DNA from: Belnapia sp.
GTDB taxonomy: Bacteria; Pseudomonadota; Alphaproteobacteria; Acetobacterales; Acetobacteraceae
Reading direction: 5' to 3'
DNA length: 9,459 nucleotides
NCBI GenBank assembly: GCA_028291445.1
Contig: JAQGIA010000241.1
Location: forward strand, 1-9,459
Below the pieces are notes generated by a model. The model did no database searches, was not told where the DNA came from, and was given only the letters and a program-made list of their open reading frames with translations. Positions 1-5,921 of this stretch are shown piece by piece. The translations under genes and the position numbers were made by a program. Each line of letters opens with the position of its first letter. Position 1 is the stretch's first letter.

Positions 1-215
1 GCCTCGATCCGGTCCCAGAGATCGGGCGGCGGGGACTCGGGCAGGGCGAGGCGGACGAGGGGGGCCAGCCGCGTCTCCCAGGCCGCCACCGCGGCGCGCA
101 ACGCCGCATCCCCGGGCAGGGCGGCGGCGACCTCCGCCGCGGCCTGCGCGTCGAGGGTGCCCAGCACGTATTCGCCTGCCAGCATGTCGCGGTCCTGTGG
201 GTCGGTCGGGATCAT
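1..215 (-). CDS. Anti-sigma factor, RskA-like (partial, N-terminal 71 residues)
   Basis: This is the start of a gene that leaves the window at the left edge; only the N-terminal 71 complete codons are visible. The protein begins MIPTDPQDRDMLAGEYVLG and continues with an alanine-rich helical stretch and a W-E-T-R-L segment near residue 47. The 'LAGEYVLGTLD' opening is typical of the cytoplasmic sigma-binding domain of RskA/anti-sigma-K type regulators. These usually have one central membrane helix and a periplasmic domain, both outside the window here. No zinc-binding HxxxCxxC motif is visible, so it is not a ZAS-type (ChrR/RsrA) anti-sigma factor in this part. The ATG overlaps the sigma-factor stop codon as ATGA, which implies translational coupling and roughly matched amounts of the two partners; this also supports the chosen start over the internal Met at residue 11. 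The role (sequestering the sigma factor encoded just upstream) is inferred from family and position. Confidence 0.8.
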   Translation of the reverse strand, partial: MIPTDPQDRDMLAGEYVLGTLDAQAAAEVAAALPGDAALRAAVAAWETRLAPLVRLALPESPPPDLWDRIE

Positions 216-751
216 GCGAGGCATTCCCGAAGCTGCAGCAATCCGCGCCGGATCCAGGCCTTCACCGTGCCGAGCGGCAGCTCCAGCTTCGTCGCCACCT
301 GGGCATGCGACAGGCCATGGACGAAGGCGAGCAGGATGCCCTTGCGGTTCTTCTCGTCGAGCGTCCCGAGGCAGTCCCGCAGCCGGCGGCCCTCGGCATC
401 GGCGGCGATCTGGTCCAGCGCCTCGGGCGCGACGGCGGTATCGCCCAAGGTCGGGTCGTCGGTCGGCATCTCGCGACCGCGCTTGCGGGCGAGGTCCAGC
501 GCGGCATGGCGGACGATGCCGCCGAGCCAGGCCGCGGCCTCGCCGCGCTGGGCATCGAACTGGCTGGCGCGCTGGCTGATCCGCAGGAAGGCGTCCTGCA
601 TGGCATCCGCCGCGGCCTCACGGTCGCGCAGGATGGCATTGGCCACGCCGAACAGCCGGGTCGCCTGCTGCTGGTACAGCGTGCGCAGCGCGGGCCGGTC
701 ACCATCGGCGACCGCGGCGAGCAGATCCGCCAGGGAGGCTTCGGCGCGCAT
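212..751 (-). CDS. ECF-family RNA polymerase sigma factor (RpoE/SigK-like)
   Basis: A complete 179-residue protein of normal ECF length. The sigma-2 region covers about residues 19-92. It includes the -10 recognition helix region around 'AADAMQDAFLRISQRA' (46-61) and the 'AWLGGIVRHAALDLARKR' segment (74-91). A short acidic linker follows (about 95-110), then sigma-4 (about 111-178) with the helix-turn-helix 'LSHAQVATKLELPLGTVKAW' (147-166), which reads the -35 element. No extra C-terminal domain is present. The gene starts 2 bp after the stop of the secreted-protein gene and overlaps the anti-sigma gene by ATGA, so the three form one transcription unit. The SD is weak (GGGAA about 8 bases upstream), so coupling to the gene before it is likely. 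It should direct a small regulon, usually including its own promoter. The pairing with an RskA-like anti-sigma factor points to SigK-type ECF groups. The stimulus cannot be read from the sequence. Confidence 0.93.
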   Translation of the reverse strand: MRAEASLADLLAAVADGDRPALRTLYQQQATRLFGVANAILRDREAAADAMQDAFLRISQRASQFDAQRGEAAAWLGGIVRHAALDLARKRGREMPTDDPTLGDTAVAPEALDQIAADAEGRRLRDCLGTLDEKNRKGILLAFVHGLSHAQVATKLELPLGTVKAWIRRGLLQLRECLA

Positions 752-753
752 GC

Positions 754-1425
754 TCAATTCCCGAACAGGCGCAGCAGGCGCTGCATCAGCTCCCGCGGCT
801 CGACCCCGGAGGATTCGCCGCCGCCGCTGGAGGGCGCGGGTGGGGCCTGCCGGGCGAATCGCGCCACCGCCTCGCGCGTGCCGGTCAGCCGCAGCTCGGC
901 GGGCTCGGCGGTGGTGGGGCCGGCGCCGGTGCCGACGACCCGGACCAGCGCCCGGTCGGCGGCCAGCAATTCGGCCTCGGCCCGGGCGGCATCCTCGGCC
1001 CGCGGGGCGCAGACGATGGAACGGCCGTCGAGGCCGCAGGGCATCTCGAACAGCCGGTTCGGTGGGAAGCGGAGCTGCGCGGTGCCGCTCAGGGCGAGCA
1101 GGCCGCGGGTGGCGCTGTCCAGCGTCAGGTCGCGGGCGGTGACGGCGGGAACCAGGCGGCCCTGCCGGTCGATGATCTCCAGTGCCAGGCCGGTCCCCCC
1201 GCCACTTCCCCCGCTGGTAGGCCGCTCCACCCAGTCCTGCAGGCGCAGCAGGCAGGCGCCGCGGTCCGTCATGCGGTCCACCGCGCAGGCGAGGCGCCAG
1301 CTCCCTATGGTCTCGGGTGCGGCCATGGGGGGGCCGGCTGGCGCTGGCTGCGCATGGGCCACGGGAAGCTGCGCCGCAACGGATGCAGCGAGCAGCAGGG
1401 CGACATAGGGTAGGGCACGGGGCAT
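754..1425 (-). CDS. Secreted four-cysteine protein, probable invasion-associated locus B (IalB) family
   Basis: A 223-residue protein with a clear Sec signal peptide: basic start, hydrophobic run 'YVALLLAASVAAQLPVA', and likely cleavage after AHA at residue 25. There is no lipobox cysteine. The mature part has the pattern I associate with IalB proteins: 'GSWRLAC' (41-47), a second Cys at 58, a hydrophobic 'LALEI' strand, a 'FEMPC' (126-130) followed by Cys139, a helical 'AEAELLAADRALVRV' stretch, and a final 'ELRLTGTREAVARF'. Cys47/58 and Cys130/139 could form two periplasmic disulfides. IalB proteins are small periplasmic or outer-membrane proteins of alphaproteobacteria; the name comes from Bartonella erythrocyte invasion, and no virulence role is implied here. 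The C-terminal tail after about residue 190 is low-complexity (Pro/Ser/Gly). It is the first gene of the sigma/anti-sigma unit. An alternative ATG four codons upstream (1437) would add MIRP; neither start has a good SD. The family call is by pattern only. Confidence 0.55.
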   Translation of the reverse strand: MPRALPYVALLLAASVAAQLPVAHAQPAPAGPPMAAPETIGSWRLACAVDRMTDRGACLLRLQDWVERPTSGGSGGGTGLALEIIDRQGRLVPAVTARDLTLDSATRGLLALSGTAQLRFPPNRLFEMPCGLDGRSIVCAPRAEDAARAEAELLAADRALVRVVGTGAGPTTAEPAELRLTGTREAVARFARQAPPAPSSGGGESSGVEPRELMQRLLRLFGN

Positions 1426-1461
1426 GGGCCGGATCATAGGCGAGTATGCCGGGAGGACGGA
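1426..1461. promoter_or_regulatory. Short divergent intergenic region with RBS for the aldo/keto reductase
   Basis: Only 36 bp separate the divergent start codons (24 bp if the secreted protein starts at 1437). A strong Shine-Dalgarno GGAGG lies at 1452-1456, five bases before the plus-strand ATG at 1462, and fixes that start. The gap is too short to hold two ordinary non-overlapping promoters, so at least one promoter, possibly the ECF-dependent one for the left operon, must lie inside the neighbouring coding sequence. I could not recognise convincing -35/-10 pairs on either strand. Confidence 0.5.
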
Positions 1462-2319
1462 ATGGCAGCAGCGGCGATACCGATGGCGATACCGGTGGTG
1501 AGGCTGGCGGATGGCACCAGCGTGCCGGCGCTGGGCCAGGGCACCTGGCACATGGGGGAGCGCGGCTCCGACCGGCGGCGGGAGGCAGCGGCGTTGCGGC
1601 TCGGCCTCGACCTGGGCCTGACGCTGATCGACACCGCCGAGATGTATGCCGAGGGCGGCGCCGAGGAGGTGGTGGCGGAGGCCATCGCCGGCCGGCGGGA
1701 CGAGGCCTTCCTCGTCTCCAAGGTCTATCCGCACAATGCCGGCGGCCGGAAGCTGGAGGCGGCGCTGGAGCGGAGCCTGCAGCGGCTGCGCACCGGGCAC
1801 CTCGACCTCTACCTCCTGCATTGGCGCGGCTCCATTTCTTTGGACGATACGATCCGGGCCATGGAACGGATGCAGGCGGCCGGAAAGATCCGGCGCTGGG
1901 GGGTCTCCAACCTCGACGTGGACGACCTGGAGGAGCTCGGCCCGGCGCTGGCCGGCTGCGCCACCGACCAGGTGCTCTACAACCTCGAGAACCGCGGCGT
2001 GGAATTCGACCTGCTGCCCTTCTGCGCCGGGCGGTCGATGCCGGTGATGGCCTATAGCCCGGTCGGCCAGGGCGGCGCGCTGCTGCGGCATCCGGCGCTG
2101 CGGGCGGTGGCGGCGCGGCTGGAGGCGACACCGGCGCAGGTGGCGCTCGCCTGGACCCTGCGGCAGCCGGGGGTGATCAGCATCCCCAAGGCGGCCGATG
2201 CGGCGCATGTGCGGCTGAATGCCGCGGCGGCGGCGCTGGTCCTGGCACCGGAGGATCTGGCCGCGCTGGACGCCGCCTTCCCGCCGCCTCGCCGCAAGCG
2301 ATCCCTGGCGATGCTTTAG
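1462..2319 (+). CDS. Aldo/keto reductase (YeaE-like, NADPH-dependent oxidoreductase)
   Basis: A complete 285-residue AKR-superfamily TIM-barrel enzyme, slightly shorter than the 300-320 residues of many AKRs, that reduces carbonyl groups with NADPH. The catalytic tetrad is complete: Asp57 and Tyr62 in 'LIDTAEMYAEG', Lys87 in 'LVSKVYP', and His120 in 'LDLYLLHW'. The N-terminal 'PALGQGTWHMGE' resembles E. coli YeaE and related methylglyoxal/2,5-diketogluconate-type reductases. The 'RWGVSN' (145-150) strand, 'AYSPVGQGG' (197-205) and the cofactor-phosphate segment 'VISIPKA' (238-244) are all in place. The start is fixed by GGAGG five bases upstream; an internal Met at residue 8 is a less likely alternative. 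The substrate cannot be deduced. It is transcribed away from the sigma-factor operon and converges on the capsule gene, 29 bp apart, so it is probably a single-gene unit. A link to the neighbouring lipid/capsule cluster is not supported by its orientation. Confidence 0.93.
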   Translation: MAAAAIPMAIPVVRLADGTSVPALGQGTWHMGERGSDRRREAAALRLGLDLGLTLIDTAEMYAEGGAEEVVAEAIAGRRDEAFLVSKVYPHNAGGRKLEAALERSLQRLRTGHLDLYLLHWRGSISLDDTIRAMERMQAAGKIRRWGVSNLDVDDLEELGPALAGCATDQVLYNLENRGVEFDLLPFCAGRSMPVMAYSPVGQGGALLRHPALRAVAARLEATPAQVALAWTLRQPGVISIPKAADAAHVRLNAAAAALVLAPEDLAALDAAFPPPRRKRSLAML

Positions 2320-2335
2320 GAAGATGCTTCAGGGA
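2310..2335 (+). repeat. 13-bp imperfect tandem duplication across the aldo/keto reductase stop
   Basis: GATGCTTTAGGAA (2310-2322) is followed directly by GATGCTTCAGGGA (2323-2335), differing at two positions. The first copy contains the reductase stop codon TAG (2317-2319); the second copy lies in the convergent gap and, with TTCAGG, lacks that stop. It is most simply a slippage duplication at the gene end. No terminator hairpin with a U-tract is visible in the 29-bp gap. Confidence 0.5.
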
Positions 2336-2348
2336 GCTACGCCGCAGC

Positions 2349-3599
2349 TCAGCCCGGCATCGGCCGGTTGAGCGCGCCGAGGTGCAGCCGGCGGATGGCG
2401 CCCGCCACCGCCACATCCAGTCCCGGCCGGGAATAGTAGCAGCCGCGCACATGCAGGCAGGCGGCCATCGCCTGGATGAAGGCCTGGGCCAGCGCCGGCT
2501 CGGGTGGCGGCGCCGCGGTCCAGAAGCGATCGGGCGGATCCAGCCAGGCCAGTCCGGGCACCGCATAGATCGCCTGGCCCAGCGGCATGGTGGCCCGGCC
2601 CATGGCGATGGAGCGGACGCCCAGGGTGCTGTTCACCGTGACCACCCCGCGGCAGGCGGCGATGACCGGCTCCATCGCCAGCGCGCCGGCCAGGTAATGG
2701 ACACGATCGGCGACGCCGGCCGCCGCGGCGATCCGCCGCACCCGCCGGGCCCAGCGCTTCAGCCCGGGGTCGAGCGGATGCACCTTGACCAGCAATTGCG
2801 CCTCGGGCGGCGCGGCCCGCGCGAAGCTCGCCACCGTCTCGGCGATGGCGGTATCCATGTCCGGGAAGCGCGAATAGGCGCGGATAGAATAATCGGTCTC
2901 CATCTGCATGGCGAAGAGGAACAGCGGCGCCCCGCCGGCGGCGAGGCTATCCAGCAGCGCCCGCGCCGCCGCGGTCTGCCGCCGGCGCAGCAGCAATTGC
3001 AGGCCGGTGCCGAGGTAGGCGGGCACCGGATGGTGCAGCAGGAAGCTTTCGTAGTGGCGGAAGGGCCAGGGCAGCAGCGAGGCCAGGTGGAACAGCATGT
3101 CCCAGCGTGCCTGGGTGGCGAAGCTGTCGCGATGGTGCTCCGCCAGGTCCGGCGCCGGGCATTGCGCCGCCAGGGCCACAATCCCGGCGGGGTCGCGCGG
3201 GAAGCGGCTTTCCGGCCCCATGCCATCGGCTTCCAGCGCCACCCAATCCGGCCGGAGGTAGCCGAAATCCGTCACCGTCACGGCGATGCCGCGCGCCTTG
3301 GCGAGGGCGATGGCGGGCCGGTGATAGGGCCGCTGCTCGCCGATCAGCACGAGGTCGGTGATGCGGTGACGGTCGAGGAAGCCGGTGATGAAATCCGGCC
3401 ATTCCGCCAGCCGGCCCTGGAAATCCACCGCGCCCGGGCCGTGCCAGAAAAGCCGGTCGCCGAGGCAAAGGTTGACGCGGTGGGTGGCATGGCCCAGCGC
3501 CCGCAGCCCGGCCGCGATCTCGGCGAAGAAGGGGCTGATGGGTCCTTGCAGGAAGAGGAAGCGACGGCCGGACGAGGCGGGGCTTGCAGCCGAATCCAT
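2349..3599 (-). CDS. kpsS: KpsS/LipB-type capsular polysaccharide protein (beta-Kdo transferase family)
   Basis: A complete 416-residue cytoplasmic protein of the KpsS/LipB family. In group 2 capsule systems KpsS adds the first beta-Kdo residue to (lyso)phosphatidylglycerol, starting the poly-Kdo linker on which the capsule is attached and exported. Family signatures are present in order: 'FLFLQGPISPFF' (14-25), 'HRVNLCLGDRLFW' (40-52), 'GEQRPYHRPA' (87-96), 'DFGYLRPDWVALE' (111-123), 'LLVKVHPLDPG' (269-279) and 'GVVTVNSTLGVRSI' (318-331). The last two match the C-terminal GT-B half where the nucleotide sugar would bind. No signal peptide or membrane helix is seen. It is the last visible gene of the minus-strand cluster, 91 bp after the formyltransferase, and its SD is poor. 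In S. meliloti the rkp-1 region likewise includes a capsule export/transfer homologue (rkpJ), so the gene could also be named that way. The acceptor here may be the unusual lipid made by the upstream genes rather than phosphatidylglycerol; that part is inference. Confidence 0.85.
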   Translation of the reverse strand: MDSAASPASSGRRFLFLQGPISPFFAEIAAGLRALGHATHRVNLCLGDRLFWHGPGAVDFQGRLAEWPDFITGFLDRHRITDLVLIGEQRPYHRPAIALAKARGIAVTVTDFGYLRPDWVALEADGMGPESRFPRDPAGIVALAAQCPAPDLAEHHRDSFATQARWDMLFHLASLLPWPFRHYESFLLHHPVPAYLGTGLQLLLRRRQTAAARALLDSLAAGGAPLFLFAMQMETDYSIRAYSRFPDMDTAIAETVASFARAAPPEAQLLVKVHPLDPGLKRWARRVRRIAAAAGVADRVHYLAGALAMEPVIAACRGVVTVNSTLGVRSIAMGRATMPLGQAIYAVPGLAWLDPPDRFWTAAPPPEPALAQAFIQAMAACLHVRGCYYSRPGLDVAVAGAIRRLHLGALNRPMPG

Positions 3600-3690
3600 G
3601 CTCTAGGTCTGTATTCCCTGCCGGACTCCCTCATCGCAGCAGCCTGGGCCAGGGTCAAGCAGTTCGATTCGATAAAGTAATATTAGGGTT
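3600..3690 (-). promoter_or_regulatory. AT-richer gap upstream of the capsule gene, possible promoter
   Basis: This 91-bp gap between formyltransferase and capsule gene contains a conspicuous AT-rich stretch (about 3662-3690, reading ATATTACTTTATCGAATCGA on the minus strand) in an otherwise very GC-rich window. Downstream on the minus strand are a TTGACC hexamer (3658-3653), a possible -35 element, and an 11-bp dyad CCTGGGCCAGG (3643-3653) that could be an operator. No good -10 lies 16-18 bases beyond the TTGACC (GATGAG is found there), so the promoter call is tentative. It may give the capsule gene its own transcription start. Confidence 0.3.
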
Positions 3691-4485
3691 TCAATCGTTC
3701 TGGTCGCCGCTGAGGGCAATTCTCAGGTCGGCCGCATCCACCAGCCTGCGGCGCCGCGCGGCCAGGGATCGCAGCAGGGTCGCGGGGGGAAAGGGGCAAT
3801 AGGGCAGCGGCTCGGCGGCGAGGCTGGGCGCCGTGCCGGCGGACAGGGCCGCCAAGGCTTGGGTGAGCAACGGCACGCCCGCCCGATGCAATGCCCGGGC
3901 GGCGGCGCTGGCGGTGGTGCCTGGCGGCAGGTCCAGGCCGCGCTGGGCCAGGATGGCGCCGGCGTCGATCCGCGGCACCAGCCGGTGGATGGTGACGCCG
4001 AAGGCCGGTGGCTCCTCCGCCAGTGCCCAGATGGCCGGCACCGGGCCGCGATGCCGCGGCAGCAGCGAAGGATGCAGGTTGATCCCGCCATGCGGCGCCA
4101 GGGCCAGGGTGGCCGCGCTGAAGATCTGGTCGAAATGGCAGGAGACCAGGACGTCGGGCCGCGCCGCGCGGATCGCCGCGGCGGTGGCCTGGTCGTTCAC
4201 ATCCGCCAGATCCAGCAGCGGGATGCCATGCGCCGCGGCGACCGCCTTGATCCCATGCCGTCGGCCCAAGGCCCGGGGCAGCGCGTAATTCACCCAGAGA
4301 TAGGGCAGCAGCCGCGGCCCGGACCGCCGCAGATGCCGCCAGGCCTGGCGCAAGGGCCCGCCGGCCGCTGGCCGGAACGGCAGGGAGCGGCCGATCAGCA
4401 CCACCTCCGCCGCATGCGCCGCGACGAATGCGGCGACCGCGGCGGCGCTGATGGCGCTATCCAGGGTGAAGAGGGCGATGCGCAA
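3691..4485 (-). CDS. Stand-alone formyltransferase-family protein (putative amine N-formyltransferase)
   Basis: A complete 264-residue protein with the formyl_transf_N fold, which moves a formyl group from N10-formyltetrahydrofolate to an amine. The catalytic triad known from methionyl-tRNA formyltransferase and GAR transformylase is complete: Asn136 and His138 in 'GGINLHPSLLPRHRG' and Asp174 in 'HRLVPRIDAGAIL'. The 'DVLVSCHFDQIF' strand (111-122) precedes it as usual. It is not Fmt: it is about 50 residues shorter, lacks the tRNA-binding C-terminal barrel, and has an unusual N-terminal half with a 'WRHLRRSGPRLLPYLWVNYA' segment (49-68). Such free-standing enzymes usually formylate amino sugars in surface glycans. 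In this cluster an alternative amine is the product of the oxoamine synthase encoded just upstream. The start is TTG (4485-4483), with the SD GAGGT at 4494-4490, five bases away; no ATG gives a comparable N-terminal strand. The substrate is not proven. Confidence 0.8.
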   Translation of the reverse strand: MRIALFTLDSAISAAAVAAFVAAHAAEVVLIGRSLPFRPAAGGPLRQAWRHLRRSGPRLLPYLWVNYALPRALGRRHGIKAVAAAHGIPLLDLADVNDQATAAAIRAARPDVLVSCHFDQIFSAATLALAPHGGINLHPSLLPRHRGPVPAIWALAEEPPAFGVTIHRLVPRIDAGAILAQRGLDLPPGTTASAAARALHRAGVPLLTQALAALSAGTAPSLAAEPLPYCPFPPATLLRSLAARRRRLVDAADLRIALSGDQND

Positions 4486-4489
4486 GCCG

Positions 4490-4494
4490 ACCTC
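4490..4494 (-). promoter_or_regulatory. Shine-Dalgarno site fixing the TTG start of the formyltransferase
   Basis: On the minus strand GAGGT is followed by five bases (CGGCT side) and then TTG CGC ATC GCC, which encodes the first beta strand MRIALF. The good SD and correct spacing favour the TTG start over any internal codon. The rare start codon may lower translation relative to the upstream genes. Confidence 0.6.
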
Positions 4495-4504
4495 AGGCGC
4501 CGCA

Positions 4505-4604
4505 GGCCATGTTCAGGATGCGTGGCGCCAGCCGCATCAGGTCGCGCGGCGCATTTCGTATCAAGACGCGCGCCGCGCGGTTCGCATCAGGACGCGCGCC
4601 GCGC
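4505..4604 (-). repeat. Four-unit degenerate tandem repeat (24/26 bp) with palindromic cores
   Basis: Read on the minus strand there are four consecutive units: 4604-4579 (26 bp), 4578-4553 (26 bp), 4552-4529 (24 bp) and 4528-4505 (24 bp). Each begins GCGC[GC]..CGC and carries a C[CT]TGA motif. The first two differ at only a few positions (GCGCGGCGCGCGTCCTGATG against GCGCGGCGCGCGTCTTGATA). Their GCGCGGCGCGC core is a perfect dyad around its central base. The first unit carries the stop codon of the oxoamine synthase (TGA, 4589-4587); the rest fills nearly all of the gap before the formyltransferase SD. Possible roles are RNA hairpins that stabilise the upstream message or attenuate downstream transcription, or simple slippage expansion. 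Confidence 0.7.
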
Positions 4605-5921
4605 GGGTCCTTCCTCGCGCATCCCGCCATCCCTTGCCTCGGCGAGGATGGCGACGCTCCGCTCGATATCCGCCGTCGTGTGATCGGCCGAGAGGAAGAA
4701 GCGCAGCCGCGCCGAGCCCTCCGGCACCACCGGGAACAGGATGGGCTGGACATTGACCCCGGCCGCGAAGGCCGCCGCCGCCAGCCGCGCCGCCTTGACC
4801 GAACTGCCGAGGACGACGGGCACGATGCCGAGCCCGGCCGAGCCGGCGGTATCGAAGCCCGCCGCCTGCGCCAGCGCCAGGAACCGGGCCGCATTGGCTT
4901 GCAGCTTCGCCACCCGCCAGGGCTCGGCCTGCAGGATGCGCAGCGATTCCAGCGCCGAGGCCGCCAGCGGCGGGGCCAGGCCGACCGAATAGACGAAGCC
5001 CGGCGCGGTATGCCGCAGCAGGTCGATCAGCCGTCGCCGGCCGGCGATGTAGCCGCCGCAGGAGGAGAGGGTCTTGGACAGCGTGCCCATCCAGATATCG
5101 ACCAGCCCCGGATCGGCGCCGCAGTGCTCGGCGATGCCTCGCCCGGTGGCGCCCAGCACGCCGATCGCATGCGCCTCATCCACCATCAGCAACGCGTCGT
5201 GCCGGCGGGCTACCTCGGCGAAACGGGCCAGGTCGGGCACGTCGCCATCCATGCTGTAGTGGCCCTCGATGACCAGCAGGGCGCGGCCATGCCGGCGGCG
5301 CTGGGCGGCCAATTCGCGGTCGGCCGCCTGCCAGTCGTTATGGGCGAAGGCGATGCGGCGGGCACCGGATAGCCGGGCACCCTCGGCCACCGAATTATGG
5401 ATCAGCCGGTCGTGCAGGATCAGGTCGTGCGGCCCGAGCAGGTTGCCGATGACAGTGACATTGGTCGCATGGCCGCTGACCAGGGTGATGCAATCCTCGG
5501 TGCCGTAATGCGCCGCCAGCGCCGATTCCAAGGCCGCATGGATGGGCCGCTCGCCGGAGGCGAGGCGGGAGGCCGAGGCGGAGACGCCGTAGCGGTCGAT
5601 CGCCGCCTTGGCCGCGGCGCCGACCCGGGGATCGCCGTTCAGGCCGAGGTAGTTGTAGGACGCGAAATTGATGGTGCTGCGGCCGCCGATGATGCTGCGG
5701 CCGGCGGCCACCCCCTCATGCGGGCGGAAATAGGGGCTTTCGATGCCCAGCGCCACGGCGGCCTCGCGCATGGTCTCGAGGTCGCGCAGGCCGGGCAGGG
5801 TGGACAGGTCGCGGCCGGGGCTCTCGGCGGGGGCCTGGGGCTCCGCCGGGGCGCCGCGTTTGGACAGCCGGTTCAGCAGCGCTGCCCGCGCCGTGGCGCT
5901 GAGGCCGAAACCCTGGGTCAT
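4587..5921 (-). CDS. PLP-dependent alpha-oxoamine synthase (RkpG-like) acting on a carrier-bound acyl chain
   Basis: A complete 444-residue fold-type I enzyme. Family members (BioF, KBL, ALAS, serine palmitoyltransferase) condense an acyl thioester with an amino acid, lose CO2 and give an alpha-amino ketone. Visible motifs: 'INFASYNYLGL' (84-94), 'RYGVSASASRLASGERPIH' (110-128), 'SGHATNVTVIGN' (149-160) with the His that stacks on PLP, 'DRLIHNS' (171-177), 'VDEAHAIGVLG' (247-257) with the PLP-nitrogen Asp248, and 'GTLSKTLSSCGGY' (279-291) with the Schiff-base Lys283. The 'GERPxH...SGHATN' variants are those I know from oxoamine synthases fused to or partnered with polyketide synthases, and from rhizobial RkpG. 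About 45 residues before the core ('SATARAALLNRLSKR' and a Pro/Ala linker) could dock on the synthase. The start overlaps the synthase stop (ATGA) and has an SD, GAGG, at 5932-5929. This enzyme probably releases the chain, because the synthase lacks a thioesterase. The amino acid used is unknown. Confidence 0.88.
   Translation of the reverse strand: MTQGFGLSATARAALLNRLSKRGAPAEPQAPAESPGRDLSTLPGLRDLETMREAAVALGIESPYFRPHEGVAAGRSIIGGRSTINFASYNYLGLNGDPRVGAAAKAAIDRYGVSASASRLASGERPIHAALESALAAHYGTEDCITLVSGHATNVTVIGNLLGPHDLILHDRLIHNSVAEGARLSGARRIAFAHNDWQAADRELAAQRRRHGRALLVIEGHYSMDGDVPDLARFAEVARRHDALLMVDEAHAIGVLGATGRGIAEHCGADPGLVDIWMGTLSKTLSSCGGYIAGRRRLIDLLRHTAPGFVYSVGLAPPLAASALESLRILQAEPWRVAKLQANAARFLALAQAAGFDTAGSAGLGIVPVVLGSSVKAARLAAAAFAAGVNVQPILFPVVPEGSARLRFFLSADHTTADIERSVAILAEARDGGMREEGPARRAS

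Noticed and set aside
197..1408. 403-codon plus-strand open frame across the sigma operon
   Set aside because: It spans two genes on the opposite strand with clear families. Its own product is low-complexity and has no motif.
1473..1493. Direct repeat GGCGATACC ... GGCGATACC near the reductase start as a regulatory site
   Set aside because: It is explained by coding for the repeated A-I-P residues (AIPMAIP) and has no dyad symmetry; kept only as a remark in the divergent-promoter finding.
212..2131. Extended minus-strand reading of the sigma factor (639 residues)
   Set aside because: ECF sigma factors are about 180 residues and the sigma-2 region begins just after the ATG at 751; the extension is a shadow of neighbouring genes.
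754..2208. Extended minus-strand reading of the secreted protein (484 residues)
   Set aside because: The extra N-terminus runs antisense through the aldo/keto reductase and is Arg/Gln/Pro-rich. A clear signal peptide begins at 1425 (or 1437).
2334..2350. Possible terminator hairpin (GAGCT - 7 bases - AGCTC) in the convergent gap
   Set aside because: The stem has only five pairs, there is no U-tract on either strand, and it overlaps the capsule gene stop; too weak to call.
2382..3680. 432-codon plus-strand open frame opposite the capsule gene
   Set aside because: Repetitive Arg/Gly/Gln/His composition and no recognisable motif, against clear KpsS-family motifs on the minus strand.
3691..4485. 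Methionyl-tRNA formyltransferase (fmt)
   Set aside because: It has the catalytic triad but lacks the C-terminal tRNA-binding domain, and it is not beside def; a specialised formyltransferase is more likely.
4505..4604. CRISPR array
   Set aside because: The units are 24-26 bp, directly abutting and degenerate, with no unique spacers and no cas genes nearby.
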